Counted from the stretch's first letter, positions 37,695 through 47,575 are shown. The stretch is DNA of 64,000 nt from Sphingobacterium sp. CZ-2 (GCF_004526235.1 NZ_CP038159.1:930001-994000), one strand, 5' to 3'. Numbers and translations are program-made. The notes: generated from the sequence alone by a model not told the origin.

Positions 37695-38801
37695 TTACCG
37701 GTGGAATTTGGAGATCACTTGGATGATCGGAAAAGCCACCGTTTCTGATGGGGCGAGGGGTAGATATCGTCTGAAACTGTAGAATAGTCTTGGTATTCTA
37801 TTCATTCGTCCCATTGGATTATTGATATCCGGAAAACGTGGATCATGGAAAGCAAAATTTCCTGCAAAAAGGATATCCTTGATCATCCAATCGTTGACCG
37901 ATTTCTTTTCTAATGGAAAAGGTAAATTCTCCTCTCTTAATCCCATATACTTGACCAAGGTATAATGGAGTTTATTCATCCATGCCAATACCCCCAATTT
38001 CTTGTAAACAAATTTCAATCTGTCCCCATCCAATTTTTGGTATTGGGTATGGTATAAACGGGCAACATCACATAGTTGCCTCAAACCAATGCCATAGCCC
38101 ACTTGATGGCTAAGGATATGTACATTGAGCATGATGGAATTTAAAAATGGATTGGGCATATGGGTCTGAAAACCTTGACTTGAAATGGGCTCAAATGCCT
38201 CTTTTTCTTCAGTCAGTAGCTTATTAAGAAATTTTAGGTTCCAGGGATTTCTTGCTTGTATCAGTCGTTGATGATGTTCTACATGAAGACCTTTCCAGTC
38301 GTATCCACAGCTATATCCAGAATGGAAATGGATGTTCGTTTTCAGATCTACCATGAGCTTGAAGGCTTTATTATAGGGAAAGCCCCGTTCAAAATACCAA
38401 TCGATATCTCCGCAAACACGCAAGAAAGGATCCGGATAATATTGGGCAACGGCCTGCCCCTTTTGAAGAATTGGCCGAATACCTTCCGCATTATACAATC
38501 CATCCAATTCGGAAATGATCGTATTCATTTTCTCGTTTTTTTCCCTGATCTGCTGTTCGCGGAGGATCATTTTATATAACATAGGCTGCTCGGGCATAAA
38601 GTAAGAAGGAAGTTGTTGGGCTGCATGAGCAATTAACCCATCGAGCGTCTGAAAGTAGGCTAGTCTATATACATTTTCCCAATCTGGGTTTTTTAGCTCC
38701 TGAAATTTATCCAATGCGAGGGGTTTTCCCCATAAGGCAAATTTCAGGAGATCTAAAAAAACCACAACGGATTTTTGATATAGGATATCCTGCTTTATCA
38801 T
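37695..38801 (-). CDS. Nucleotidyltransferase family protein (NTP_transf_5 type)
   Basis: A 368-residue cytoplasmic protein with the pattern of PF14907: IRPILQKGQAVAQYYPDPFLRVCGDIDWYF (about 116-145), where GDIDW gives the two metal-binding Asp residues, and GYGIGLRQLCDVARL later. Members transfer nucleotides to unknown acceptors and recur beside PqqD-like proteins in peptide natural-product clusters. Its start overlaps the stop of the PqqD-like gene by 4 bp (ATGA type), so the two are translationally coupled. Confidence 0.85.
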   Translation of the reverse strand: MIKQDILYQKSVVVFLDLLKFALWGKPLALDKFQELKNPDWENVYRLAYFQTLDGLIAHAAQQLPSYFMPEQPMLYKMILREQQIREKNEKMNTIISELDGLYNAEGIRPILQKGQAVAQYYPDPFLRVCGDIDWYFERGFPYNKAFKLMVDLKTNIHFHSGYSCGYDWKGLHVEHHQRLIQARNPWNLKFLNKLLTEEKEAFEPISSQGFQTHMPNPFLNSIMLNVHILSHQVGYGIGLRQLCDVARLYHTQYQKLDGDRLKFVYKKLGVLAWMNKLHYTLVKYMGLREENLPFPLEKKSVNDWMIKDILFAGNFAFHDPRFPDINNPMGRMNRIPRLFYSFRRYLPLAPSETVAFPIIQVISKFHR

Positions 38802-39070
38802 CGTGCAACAAATAATCCTTCTCGGAAGAAATGCGTCAGGATCTGCCGAACATCCGTTTGTGCCCTTTGGGCTTCCACTTCGAAAGTCCGCAGAACAAAG
38901 TCCACGGCATCCTGCTCTTCAAAATCCCTCCCTTTAAACTCCTCAATGATCATGGCGGCCGACTCGGAAAGGGTAAAAACACGGGCCATATCGAGCATTT
39001 CCAATCCAGGTTGCAACATGATGTAATCATTGCCAACCTTTCTGACCGATAAGTGGGTTAAAAATTTCAT
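38798..39070 (-). CDS. PqqD-like (RiPP recognition element) protein
   Basis: A 90-residue small winged-helix-type protein resembling PqqD: DYIMLQPGLEMLDMARVFTLSESAAMIIEEFKGRDF in the first 50 residues. PqqD folds bind leader peptides of ribosomal natural products and pass them to modifying enzymes. It is coupled to the nucleotidyltransferase gene downstream and lies 13 bp from the lipoprotein gene upstream. No radical-SAM or cyclase gene is present, so the modifying enzyme would have to be the nucleotidyltransferase. Confidence 0.8.
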   Translation of the reverse strand: MKFLTHLSVRKVGNDYIMLQPGLEMLDMARVFTLSESAAMIIEEFKGRDFEEQDAVDFVLRTFEVEAQRAQTDVRQILTHFFREGLFVAR

Positions 39071-39083
39071 AGGTAGATGATTT

Positions 39084-40763
39084 TTAATTAGCTCGCACGC
39101 ATCTTACGTTCTTGAACGGTGATTCGATGACATCAACACCAAGCGTCTGTACATTCAGCAGTTCCGCCTCCATCATATCCCCCAAAGTATTAGTCATCAA
39201 CAAACTGTAGCCCCCTAACCCAACTAAACCCAATATATTGGTTCCATTGGTCGAACTCCAGTATTCGCCGGTAATACCAAGATTACCAAAGGTTACCTGC
39301 AATAAACCTTCAAATATCCCTACAGAAAGACTTCCGCCATTATAATTAAAATGGAGATCATTGCTTGGATAAGGCGCTGCGGTCCCTGTAGCGTTGGTAT
39401 ATTCGAGATAACCAAGGCCACCTGTGGCACCCGTGGTATTGGCCTGTCCGTTAAGATATAATGGTGGTGTTCCGGTCAATGCCATAAGGTCATTATTGGT
39501 TGGCATGCGCCATTTACCTGCTGGATATACTTCTGCACAAGGATCACCATTCACCCCAAAACTTTGCGGAACAAGGCCTTTGAAGGAAAAGAAGGTGTTT
39601 CTTTCAGAAGAATGGGCATAGGTATGGTGAAAGCGATAAGGATTGTGTCCACCTGCATAATACAGGTTTGCACGACCCCAACGCACTCCTCCCACAGTCA
39701 ATGGTGATTCGATCAGATTGACCAATAACCGGTGATCATTGGCTACTACCGGGGTTACATTAAAAGTAAACACCGATGGTGTAGCGGCTAATAAAGCACT
39801 GAAAGATCGCACAGTATTATCGTCAATATTTAAAGAAAGATCGGTCATGGTCACTGTCAGGTTATTAATTGCTGCTGTACTTGGTGTATATACATAGGCG
39901 ATTTTCCGATCGGCATAGGGAGGTTCAATATCCACAAAATCTGCCCAATCAATACCGTTGGCTGCAGCTGTAAGAGTTCCCCAAGTACCCGATGCCAAGT
40001 CAAATGTCCCTGAGTAGGCCGATAAGCCTGTAACTGAAACTACCGCAGAGGCCATGTCTGCAAACATCCCCATGGTATTCAATTCGATTCCTATCCTGGA
40101 TACCATATGATCAAATACGATACTGACAGGAACATCAATTGGGGTTGGTCCTGTTGGAACGGAAAATGTACCTGCATCATACAGAATATCTTTGTTGGCA
40201 GGTAATGAAAGGGAAGTCACGGTAGGTGTTGCTGGGTTGACATCTACAGGTGATTCACTATTGTTATAGGATAAAGCATACCATTTATAATCCACACCTT
40301 GATCCACTTCGATCTCGGCAGGGACATCTGATGTCAGTTCTGTTGAACTGACGAAGCTATTATCCGCCTTATAGAGGTAAAGCCTATATTTTACCCCGGG
40401 ATCCATTGCTGCTCCCATTACCTGTTTAGAAGCTCCTTTTCGGGAACTCGATTTGATCATTTTTCTACCTCCTGCGGTCCCTAATTCGTGGTCTACAGAA
40501 AGGGAAGCATCGAAACCGGCGAAATGCAATTCTGCGACTTCCTTAGCACTAACTTCCTTGGAAGATGCCGAAGCCTTCGCTTCGCCTTGGGCGTTCTTTA
40601 TACTTTCATCGATCCCATCTACTCGTACCGAAATCTTAGTTTTTTTTGGAATGGCATCATCCGCGTTCATTTGTTTGGAACATCCTACTAGAAGAAAATA
40701 CGCGGTACCAAGGAAAATAACACCTGCTAATTTCCAATTGAAGTGATTTGTCAACTTTTCCAT
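39084..40763 (-). CDS. Fimbrillin/FISUMP-like lipoprotein
   Basis: A 559-residue lipoprotein (lipobox LLVGC, Cys28) with several beta-sandwich-like stretches. The C-terminal part has CAEVYPAGKWRMPTNNDLMALTG, then EYWSSTNGTN, and ends VRCVRAN, which is the FISUMP (Fibrobacter major-paralogue) pattern. Its N-terminal section (KTKISVRVDGIDESIKN, VKYRLYLYKADNSFVSSTE) resembles fimbrillin-type pilin domains. It lies between a 53-aa peptide gene (21 bp upstream) and pqqD-like (13 bp downstream), so it is part of that operon. It could be a surface partner or carrier of the peptide. Confidence 0.78.
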   Translation of the reverse strand: MEKLTNHFNWKLAGVIFLGTAYFLLVGCSKQMNADDAIPKKTKISVRVDGIDESIKNAQGEAKASASSKEVSAKEVAELHFAGFDASLSVDHELGTAGGRKMIKSSSRKGASKQVMGAAMDPGVKYRLYLYKADNSFVSSTELTSDVPAEIEVDQGVDYKWYALSYNNSESPVDVNPATPTVTSLSLPANKDILYDAGTFSVPTGPTPIDVPVSIVFDHMVSRIGIELNTMGMFADMASAVVSVTGLSAYSGTFDLASGTWGTLTAAANGIDWADFVDIEPPYADRKIAYVYTPSTAAINNLTVTMTDLSLNIDDNTVRSFSALLAATPSVFTFNVTPVVANDHRLLVNLIESPLTVGGVRWGRANLYYAGGHNPYRFHHTYAHSSERNTFFSFKGLVPQSFGVNGDPCAEVYPAGKWRMPTNNDLMALTGTPPLYLNGQANTTGATGGLGYLEYTNATGTAAPYPSNDLHFNYNGGSLSVGIFEGLLQVTFGNLGITGEYWSSTNGTNILGLVGLGGYSLLMTNTLGDMMEAELLNVQTLGVDVIESPFKNVRCVRAN

Positions 40764-40784
40764 AATGTGTGTAATTAGCTAGGT

Positions 40785-40946
40785 TTATAAATCGTTATCA
40801 TCCATACCGCCTGTTCCCTCATTCCAATCGCCTACGGATGGATTTGGTGAGGCAGTTACTGATTCGGCAGCAATTCCTTGCTCGAGCTCCACGTGCGTAA
40901 CAGACATGCTAGGCACGATATAATCTTTTCTTTCATCATTTTTCAT
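40785..40946 (-). CDS. 53-aa peptide, candidate precursor of a modified peptide
   Basis: A short reading frame from ATG at 40946. It encodes a charged start (MKNDERKDYIVPSMSVTHVE), then a middle of LEQGIAAESV, then TASPNPSVGDWNEGTGG and an acidic end (MDDNDL). There is no signal peptide. The leader-like N-terminus, the small GIAA block and a polar GDWNEGTGG tail fit a ribosomal precursor peptide; similar small peptides are, in my memory, common next to FISUMP-like lipoproteins in Sphingobacteriaceae, but I cannot check this. It opens an operon with a lipoprotein, a PqqD-like protein and a nucleotidyltransferase. That it is modified is inference. Confidence 0.6.
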   Translation of the reverse strand: MKNDERKDYIVPSMSVTHVELEQGIAAESVTASPNPSVGDWNEGTGGMDDNDL

Positions 40947-41287
40947 AATATTGTCTGTTTTGGGTTATTTTGTTATAATAGGATTTATAATTACCTATCA
41001 GTTAATTACACTTTTATGAACATTCCATCAATAAAAATTGAACCTTATCGTAATCTTGAAACTCAAAAATAATTTTAGCGGTACTCTTGGAAATAATATT
41101 TACAGCAGGTAGATAATCGTAGTTATTTATGCTTCTTTCTGGGTATCTAGCATTTATAGGAACAATGTTAAAACAAATATTTCATTAATACAAGCTTAAT
41201 ATTGTCTTAACATTAATTTTTTATACTATTAAGCTTTTTTAGCAATATTTTGTAGATATACAGCTACTTTATAATCTACAATATTAT
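40947..41287. other. Intergenic region upstream of the peptide operon
   Basis: A 341-bp AT-rich gap between the tyrosine kinase gene and the peptide operon, both leftward. It must hold the operon's promoter. I see no clear TAnnTTTG element at usual spacing and no RNA gene or terminator. Confidence 0.5.
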
Positions 41288-43678
41288 CTATTTAAGATAT
41301 TTTTGTCTTATTAGATTAATTAAAAACCTAAATTTCCTCATCCAGCCTTTTTTTACTGGTTCTTCGCCATATCCATATCCGTAGCCATAACCATAGCCTA
41401 AAGAAAAATCTACGTCATTCAGTAAAAAAGCCATTTTCTTCAGTTTCCCTTCTTCAAAACAGCTTTTGGAAACCTCTAAAAGTCTCTTGTCCAAAAATTG
41501 TGCTCGAACGACATAAATGGTCAAATCGGCAAGTTCAGAAATCAAAAATGTATCGGTCACTAATCCCACCGGAGCCGTATCTACAATGACAAAATCATAA
41601 TTGTCCCTGCCGTATTGGATAATCTCCTCAAACCGTCCATTCATGAGCAATTCTGCTGGATTAGGGGCGATATATCCCGAATAAATTAAGTCAAACCCAA
41701 AACCCTTCGCTTGCGGAATGATAAGGTCTTTAACCTGGTAATTTTCGTCTACCAGGAAATTGCTGATGCCTGGTTGGGTATGCCGAAGGTAGGTCAGGTT
41801 GAGATAAGCGAGGATTTTTGGGGACCGGATATCCGCCCCGATCAATAATACCCGTTTATTAGCAAAGGAAAGTACTTTTGCCAGGTTAGTGGCAATAAAC
41901 GACTTCCCTTCACCAGCTATAGTGGAAGTAACAAAATACACCGAAGCTCCTTTGACGTTCTTGCCCATCAGGAACCGAAGGTTGGTGCGTAAGATCCTGA
42001 TAGCTTCTGCAAGCGCGGTCCGATCACTTTCTGCTTTAATGTCCTGATGAGACCGGGGTACTTCGCCTAAGACCGACACATCCCCTATCTTCAGTAAATC
42101 GGCCTTGCCCTGCACCTTGATATCCAAAGAAAACTTAAGGTAAAGCAGGGATAATGGCAATAGAAAGCCTATAGCCATGGAAATTGGCAAAACCAACATT
42201 TTACGCGGGGAAACCGGTCTCCAAGTAGCATAAGCGAGATCAACCACCTTTAAGGTAGAAGGAGTTGCCGACAGGTTTATCTCATTTTCCTCCAATTTTT
42301 GAAGTAGGAATAGGTACAAGGTTTCGATCGTTTTTTGTTGCCGAACAATATCCTTGTACTTTCGCTCATTCAATGGCATACTGGCTTTTTTTCCTTCAAA
42401 CTGCATGCGTCGGCGTTGGTGCATATTCACTTTGGAGGTCAATACCTGCCTGGAATTGGCCAAAGAACGCGTGATATTAGCATGGGAAATGGATACAGCT
42501 TGCTCTAAATTCTGCAGGACAGGATTCTGGGGACTCGCTGATTTCTGAAGTTCGTTTCGTTCCAGGAGCAGTTCATTATGGGTTTTGATTTCCGATTGGA
42601 TGGTCAGATCCGATAGCCCGATATTGACCGGGAGAAGGTCCAAATTACTGTTTTGAAGGAGTTCATCCATCATATTGACCAGCTCTAATTGCATCTTGGC
42701 ATCCATGAGTTCCTTTTCGCTCTCCACAGCTCCCTCCGCCCTGATGCTCCCCTCCAGATCCAAATCCAACACCTGATGCTGCTGTTTAAAAACTTCCAAT
42801 CTGCCATCTGCAGCCTTCAGATTCTCCGATATGATGGACAATCGATTATTAATGAAATTACTGGTGGATTTAAACACCCTGGCCTTATCCGCCAAGGCAT
42901 CTTGATTATATTGCTGGATCAAGGAATTGACCACTTCAATCCCTTTTTCTCTCGATGCATAACGAAATACAAAATCGACCGCAAAGGATAACACATCTTT
43001 GGTTGGAGAAATCTGCATTTTACCCCGTAAGATATCCACCGTGATTTCCTTTGGCATATAATTGATCTTTACAGGAGTTCGCCAAGATATTTTGGGGTTC
43101 GGAACGAACATGATCTTTCCGATCGGAGATGGGATCGCCTTACCCAACTTGATGGGCACTTCCTCTTCTTCGTCATTTGTGAGTATATACACCCCACTCT
43201 CCTGCCTAATTTCGACCGAGTAAGCTTTCCTTTCCAAGAGCGGAGAGTTTGGCTCCAACAAAATCATTTTCAAAGGGGATTCCTGGGCAGGGATCTCCTT
43301 TTCCCTGATCAGACCCTTCTGGAAATAAGTGATCTCATAGCCATTGGCATCCACCACCTTCCGCATGATCCTTCGGGATTGCAAAACCTGGATCTGATCA
43401 TTTACAAATGCGGCTGAGGAAGTGCCTCGGCCCGCTAAATTGGCCAACTCGGCAAGACCAGCCATTTCTCCACTTGCTTTCTTTTCATCTTGCAATAATA
43501 TCTTAGCGTAGACCTCGTAAATCCTAACAGAATATCGCAGATATAAGAAGCCGATCAGGAAACAGACCCCCATGGATACCACAAACCACTTCCAATAATG
43601 GGCATACCTTTCCAATTGGGAACGGATATCCATCAATCGTTTTTCATGATCAAATTCCTTTGATTCTCCGGTTTTCAT
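41288..43678 (-). CDS. Polysaccharide biosynthesis tyrosine autokinase (Wzc-type)
   Basis: A 796-residue inner-membrane protein that controls chain length and export of capsular or exopolysaccharide. It has a Wzz domain with N-terminal TM (about 35-55) and a second TM (about 500-520) around long coiled coils. The C-terminal BY-kinase domain contains the Walker A GEGKSFIATNLAKV and Walker A' VLLIGADIRSP. The tail ends in a repeat of Tyr-Gly (GYGYGYGYGYGEEP), an apt cluster for autophosphorylation. No other polysaccharide genes are near it, so it works with genes elsewhere. Confidence 0.93.
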   Translation of the reverse strand: MKTGESKEFDHEKRLMDIRSQLERYAHYWKWFVVSMGVCFLIGFLYLRYSVRIYEVYAKILLQDEKKASGEMAGLAELANLAGRGTSSAAFVNDQIQVLQSRRIMRKVVDANGYEITYFQKGLIREKEIPAQESPLKMILLEPNSPLLERKAYSVEIRQESGVYILTNDEEEEVPIKLGKAIPSPIGKIMFVPNPKISWRTPVKINYMPKEITVDILRGKMQISPTKDVLSFAVDFVFRYASREKGIEVVNSLIQQYNQDALADKARVFKSTSNFINNRLSIISENLKAADGRLEVFKQQHQVLDLDLEGSIRAEGAVESEKELMDAKMQLELVNMMDELLQNSNLDLLPVNIGLSDLTIQSEIKTHNELLLERNELQKSASPQNPVLQNLEQAVSISHANITRSLANSRQVLTSKVNMHQRRRMQFEGKKASMPLNERKYKDIVRQQKTIETLYLFLLQKLEENEINLSATPSTLKVVDLAYATWRPVSPRKMLVLPISMAIGFLLPLSLLYLKFSLDIKVQGKADLLKIGDVSVLGEVPRSHQDIKAESDRTALAEAIRILRTNLRFLMGKNVKGASVYFVTSTIAGEGKSFIATNLAKVLSFANKRVLLIGADIRSPKILAYLNLTYLRHTQPGISNFLVDENYQVKDLIIPQAKGFGFDLIYSGYIAPNPAELLMNGRFEEIIQYGRDNYDFVIVDTAPVGLVTDTFLISELADLTIYVVRAQFLDKRLLEVSKSCFEEGKLKKMAFLLNDVDFSLGYGYGYGYGYGEEPVKKGWMRKFRFLINLIRQKYLK

Positions 43679-43903
43679 ATTGGCAGGTTTATAAGTTAAA
43701 TTTAAACTATAAATTTTATTTTTTCTTATAAGATAATTATAAAATTTGTTTTAAAAATTTAAACAGCTATAATACAGTCGTTTAATTTAAATTATTTTAT
43801 TTCCTCAATCCCTCATGATATTTAAATAATAATCGTATTTTAGGGAAACCTATTTGAATAGCTAGCGCTATTGATTAGATCAATTTAAACTTAACAGACC
43901 AAC

Positions 43904-45754
43904 ATGATGAAAAGAACCGTTGCCATAGCATGTTTGCTAACCGCTTCGCTTTCTACAGGATTCGCACAGACGTGGAAACCTGTAGCCGACAAGATCCTGA
44001 GCCCTTGGGCAGAACAAGTAACCCCTCAAAATGCACATCGCGAGTACCCCAGACCACAATTGGTTCGGCAGAACAATTGGCAGAACCTCAATGGACTCTG
44101 GAAATACAAGGTTAGTCCAAAAGATCAAAAAACCGCCCCGACTTCTTGGGATGGCGATATCTTGGTGCCTTTTGCCATAGAGTCTGCGCTGTCAGGGGTC
44201 GGAAAAAGAGTTAGTAAGGATGATGCGATATGGTACCACAACCAGATCACTATCGACAAGAAAGTGAACAAGGGCAAGGTGCTCCTGCATTTTGGCGCGG
44301 TGGATTGGCAATGTGACGTGTATTTGAATGGCCAACATGTCGGAAGCCATGAAGGTGGATTTGATGCCTTTTCCTTTGACATCAGTAAGGCGATCAAAAA
44401 ATCGGGCAAACAGGATTTAACGATCCGTGTATGGGATCCTACGAGTGAAGGACCTCAACCTAGAGGGAAACAGATCATCAATCCGCATGGGATATGGTAC
44501 ACGCCAGTTTCAGGCATCTGGCAAACGGTATGGTTGGAAAGTGTTCCTCAAACCTACATTGTATCTACTAAACAGACTCCTGATATAGACCAAAAATCCT
44601 TAGCCATTCAGGCTGCAATCGAAGGCGCCCAGGCTTCGGATGAAATTCTAATTGAAGCTTTTGATGGCGGTCAAAAAGTAGCGGAGGTAAAGGGTAGTCC
44701 AGCAGATCTGCATCAATTGAAATTGAATGACCTGAAACTATGGAGCCCATCTAGGCCTCACCTTTATGACCTACAGATTAAAGTGCTTCGAAAGGGTAAA
44801 GTGGTAGATGAGGCGAAGAGCTACTTTGCGATGAGAAAGATCAGCAAAAAGAAAGACGCTCAAGGTATTGAGCGTATGTACTTAAATGATGAGTTCATCT
44901 TCCATTATGGTCCTTTGGACCAAGGGTGGTGGCCTGATGGGCTGCACACCGCTCCATCTGATGAGGCATTGAAATTCGATATCGTCAAAACCAAGGAAAT
45001 GGGTTTCAACATGATCCGGAAGCATATCAAAGTGGAACCGGCTCGTTGGTACAGACACTGCGACAGCCTAGGCATTTTGGTTTGGCAAGATATGCCAAGT
45101 GGTGACCTAGGTGGCAATTTTTGGGATATGCAGCCCGGAAAGATCAGTAGTGCAAAACACGATAAGGATAGATCGCCTGAATCGGAAGCTATTTACAGAA
45201 AGGAATGGAAAAGTATTATGGCGCAATTGCATAATTACCCAAGTATCGTGATCTGGGTTCCTTTCAATGAGGCTTGGGGACAGTTCAAGACCAAGGAGAT
45301 TGTGGATTGGACGATACAGAACGATCCATCAAGATTGGTGAATGGGGCATCGGGCGGTAACTTCAATGCACCTGGCCATATTTTGGATATCCATAATTAC
45401 CCGGATGCGGCCATGCCTAGCCCAGAATTGTTCGGCGATAAATATATTTTGGCACTAGGAGAATTCGGAGGGTTGGGCCTTCCGGTTGAAAACCATACTT
45501 GGCAACAGAAGGATAACTGGGGATACCAATCTTTTAAGAATGCTGATGAACTGAAAAAGCGGTACAGTGGATTGGTAGATCATTTAACCAGGTTGATACC
45601 ATTGGGATTGTCGGCAGCGGTATATACACAGACTACTGATGTGGAAATTGAAACAAATGGTTTGATGACCTATGATAGGAAAGTGATCAAGATCCCTGTA
45701 ACAGAATTGAATGGTATTCATCAAAAACTTTATAGTAAGGAATTGGTGAAATAA
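43904..45754 (+). CDS. Glycoside hydrolase family 2 protein
   Basis: A 616-residue secreted enzyme with signal peptide (TGFAQ, about 22), a sugar-binding jelly roll (residues 40-210, NLNGLWKYKVSP, GAVDWQCDVYLNGQHVGSHEGGFDAFSFDIS), an Ig-like domain and a TIM barrel. Catalytic residues fit GH2: acid/base Glu456 in PFNEAWG and nucleophile Glu520 in LGEFGG. GH2 covers beta-galactosidase, glucuronidase and mannosidase activities; the specificity is not visible. It is followed by a palindromic repeat. Confidence 0.92.
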   Translation: MMKRTVAIACLLTASLSTGFAQTWKPVADKILSPWAEQVTPQNAHREYPRPQLVRQNNWQNLNGLWKYKVSPKDQKTAPTSWDGDILVPFAIESALSGVGKRVSKDDAIWYHNQITIDKKVNKGKVLLHFGAVDWQCDVYLNGQHVGSHEGGFDAFSFDISKAIKKSGKQDLTIRVWDPTSEGPQPRGKQIINPHGIWYTPVSGIWQTVWLESVPQTYIVSTKQTPDIDQKSLAIQAAIEGAQASDEILIEAFDGGQKVAEVKGSPADLHQLKLNDLKLWSPSRPHLYDLQIKVLRKGKVVDEAKSYFAMRKISKKKDAQGIERMYLNDEFIFHYGPLDQGWWPDGLHTAPSDEALKFDIVKTKEMGFNMIRKHIKVEPARWYRHCDSLGILVWQDMPSGDLGGNFWDMQPGKISSAKHDKDRSPESEAIYRKEWKSIMAQLHNYPSIVIWVPFNEAWGQFKTKEIVDWTIQNDPSRLVNGASGGNFNAPGHILDIHNYPDAAMPSPELFGDKYILALGEFGGLGLPVENHTWQQKDNWGYQSFKNADELKKRYSGLVDHLTRLIPLGLSAAVYTQTTDVEIETNGLMTYDRKVIKIPVTELNGIHQKLYSKELVK

Positions 45755-45794
45755 GCAGGTTGATTTATTAATGGAATTATAATGTTAACAATAA

Positions 45795-45868
45795 TGTCAT
45801 GCTGAGCGCAGTCGAAGCATCTGTACGGTTGTTTACGAACAGATGCTTCGACTACGCTCAGCATGACA
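45795..45868. repeat. Palindromic intergenic repeat locus 3 (module B hairpin)
   Basis: A 30-bp inverted repeat with 29 matches (left arm 45795-45824, starting TGTCATGCTGAGCGCAGTCG; right arm 45839-45868, ending CTCAGCATGACA) and a 14-nt loop. This is the clean form of module B of the loci at about 17.4 and 50.0 kb. Confidence 0.93.
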
Positions 45869-46204
45869 AAAAAAATCAAATCATCAAAATACAATCATAC
45901 CATCAATAAAAAACCAAATCATCAACTACAATTACAGTCTCCCCATTGCTTTCCCATCACAAAACACTACATCATTACCTCAGCACAGCCAATGTGTAAT
46001 ATCTACACCATAAGCAAAATTTATTAACCTCAAACACCACTACATCCACCTAACTACCAACAACATACCCCCTCCCAACCTCTCAAAAACATCCCCAAAT
46101 AAATCTGTAGTAGTGATGTATAAACATAAAATTTTAAAACAAAAGCCTTACATCACATCTTTGTATTAAATCAGATAACCATTTTTAGTTTCATATCTTT
46201 AGCC
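45869..46204. other. G-poor intergenic tract
   Basis: A 336-bp region without a gene. In 45901-46080 the plus strand has 63 C but only 7 G in 180 nt. No promoter, RNA gene or terminator is recognised except that the GH144 gene must start downstream. The bias fits the pattern seen to the right of all four repeat loci. Confidence 0.8.
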
Positions 46205-47575
46205 ATGAAGAATCGCATACTAACTATAGCATTACTATTTTCGGGTTTGGGTAGTTTTTCCTGCCACAACCAAGTTCAGGAAAAACCTGTTTCAAAAGCA
46301 GATACCACAACCCAATCGATTCCAAAAGAAGACAGCCTACTCAACAAAATACAATCACAGACCCTGCAATATTTTTGGGAAGGTGCAGAACCGAATTCCG
46401 GATTGGCCAGAGAACGAATCCATATTGATGGCGTCTATCCGCAGAACGACCCGCAGGTTGTTACTATCGGCGGAAGCGGATTCGGCATCATGGGATTGGT
46501 AGTAGGCATGGAACGTGGATTCATCAATAAAGAAGAAGGAACCCAAAGGCTGGATAAAATCATGGATTTCCTAGGAAAGATCGAGCGTTTTCATGGCGCA
46601 TGGTCACACTGGTACCATGGTGACACAGGCAAGGTCAAAGCATTTAGTGAAAAAGATAATGGTGGAGATATTGTAGAGACCGCTTTTTTGACCCAAGCCC
46701 TTATCGTGGTTCGGGAATATTTCAAAAATGGAAATGATCTACAAAAATCCATCGCCAAAAAGGCTGATGCCCTATGGAAGGAAATCAACTGGAAACATTA
46801 TACCAATGGTCAGCATGTAATCTATTGGCATTGGAGCAAAACCCATGAATTTGGGATGAACCATGCTGTACAGGGATACGATGAATGTTTGATCACCTAT
46901 ATTCTTGCAGCCTCCTCACCTACACACCCTATTGATACTGCTGTTTATAACCAAGGTTGGGCTAGGAATGGGGCGATTAAAAGTGACCTTAAGAAATTTG
47001 ACATCCCTATCAGCATCAAGCATAATGCTAAGCCTGGAGAAGTGGGGCCTCTATTTTGGGCACATTATTCCTTTATGGGACTAAACCCTAGCGATCTTCA
47101 AGATGCCTATGTGAACTACGGCGATGTGGTGAAGAACCATACTAAGATCAATATTGCGTATAGTGAGGCCAATCCGAAAGGTTATAAAGGTTATGGTGCG
47201 GACAAAGGCTGGGGATGGACCGCAAGCTATTCGATTGCAGGTTATGATGCCCATCATCCCGATAATGATAAATCGGTGATCAGCCCAACAGCAGCCCTAT
47301 CGTCCATGCCTTATGCTCCTAAAGAATCAATTGCCTTCGCCAAATACCTATTCGATCAGCTTGGCAATAAGGTCTGGGGGAAATATGGCTTTTATGATGC
47401 CTATAGCGAAACAGAAAACTGGTATCCACAACGCTATCTGGCCATTGACCAAGGACCAATCGTAGTCATGATCGAAAATTACAGGACAGGATTGATCTGG
47501 GACCTATTCATGCAGGCGCCAGAAATTCAAAAAGGATTAAAAAAATTAGGCTTCAAAAGCCCGAACATAAAATAG
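46205..47575 (+). CDS. GH144-like glucoamylase-family protein (endo-beta-1,2-glucanase type)
   Basis: A 456-residue lipoprotein (lipobox SFSC, Cys20) followed by the (alpha/alpha)6 barrel of the glucoamylase-like family PF10091: LNKIQSQTLQYFWEGAEPNSGLARER, GGSGFGIMGLVVGMERG, GAWSHWYHG, NDNKSVISPTAALSSMPYAPKES (part), AIDQGPIVVMIENYRTGLIWDLFM. This fits GH144 endo-beta-1,2-glucanases. The gene is 32 bp upstream of a GH3 gene in the same direction, suggesting that the pair depolymerises beta-1,2-glucan. The exact substrate is inference. Confidence 0.87.
   Translation: MKNRILTIALLFSGLGSFSCHNQVQEKPVSKADTTTQSIPKEDSLLNKIQSQTLQYFWEGAEPNSGLARERIHIDGVYPQNDPQVVTIGGSGFGIMGLVVGMERGFINKEEGTQRLDKIMDFLGKIERFHGAWSHWYHGDTGKVKAFSEKDNGGDIVETAFLTQALIVVREYFKNGNDLQKSIAKKADALWKEINWKHYTNGQHVIYWHWSKTHEFGMNHAVQGYDECLITYILAASSPTHPIDTAVYNQGWARNGAIKSDLKKFDIPISIKHNAKPGEVGPLFWAHYSFMGLNPSDLQDAYVNYGDVVKNHTKINIAYSEANPKGYKGYGADKGWGWTASYSIAGYDAHHPDNDKSVISPTAALSSMPYAPKESIAFAKYLFDQLGNKVWGKYGFYDAYSETENWYPQRYLAIDQGPIVVMIENYRTGLIWDLFMQAPEIQKGLKKLGFKSPNIK

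Noticed and set aside
45869..46204. Possible untranslated leader RNA or riboswitch before the GH144 gene
   Set aside because: The region is almost free of G and cannot form strong stems; the bias is better explained by the repeat-centred skew.
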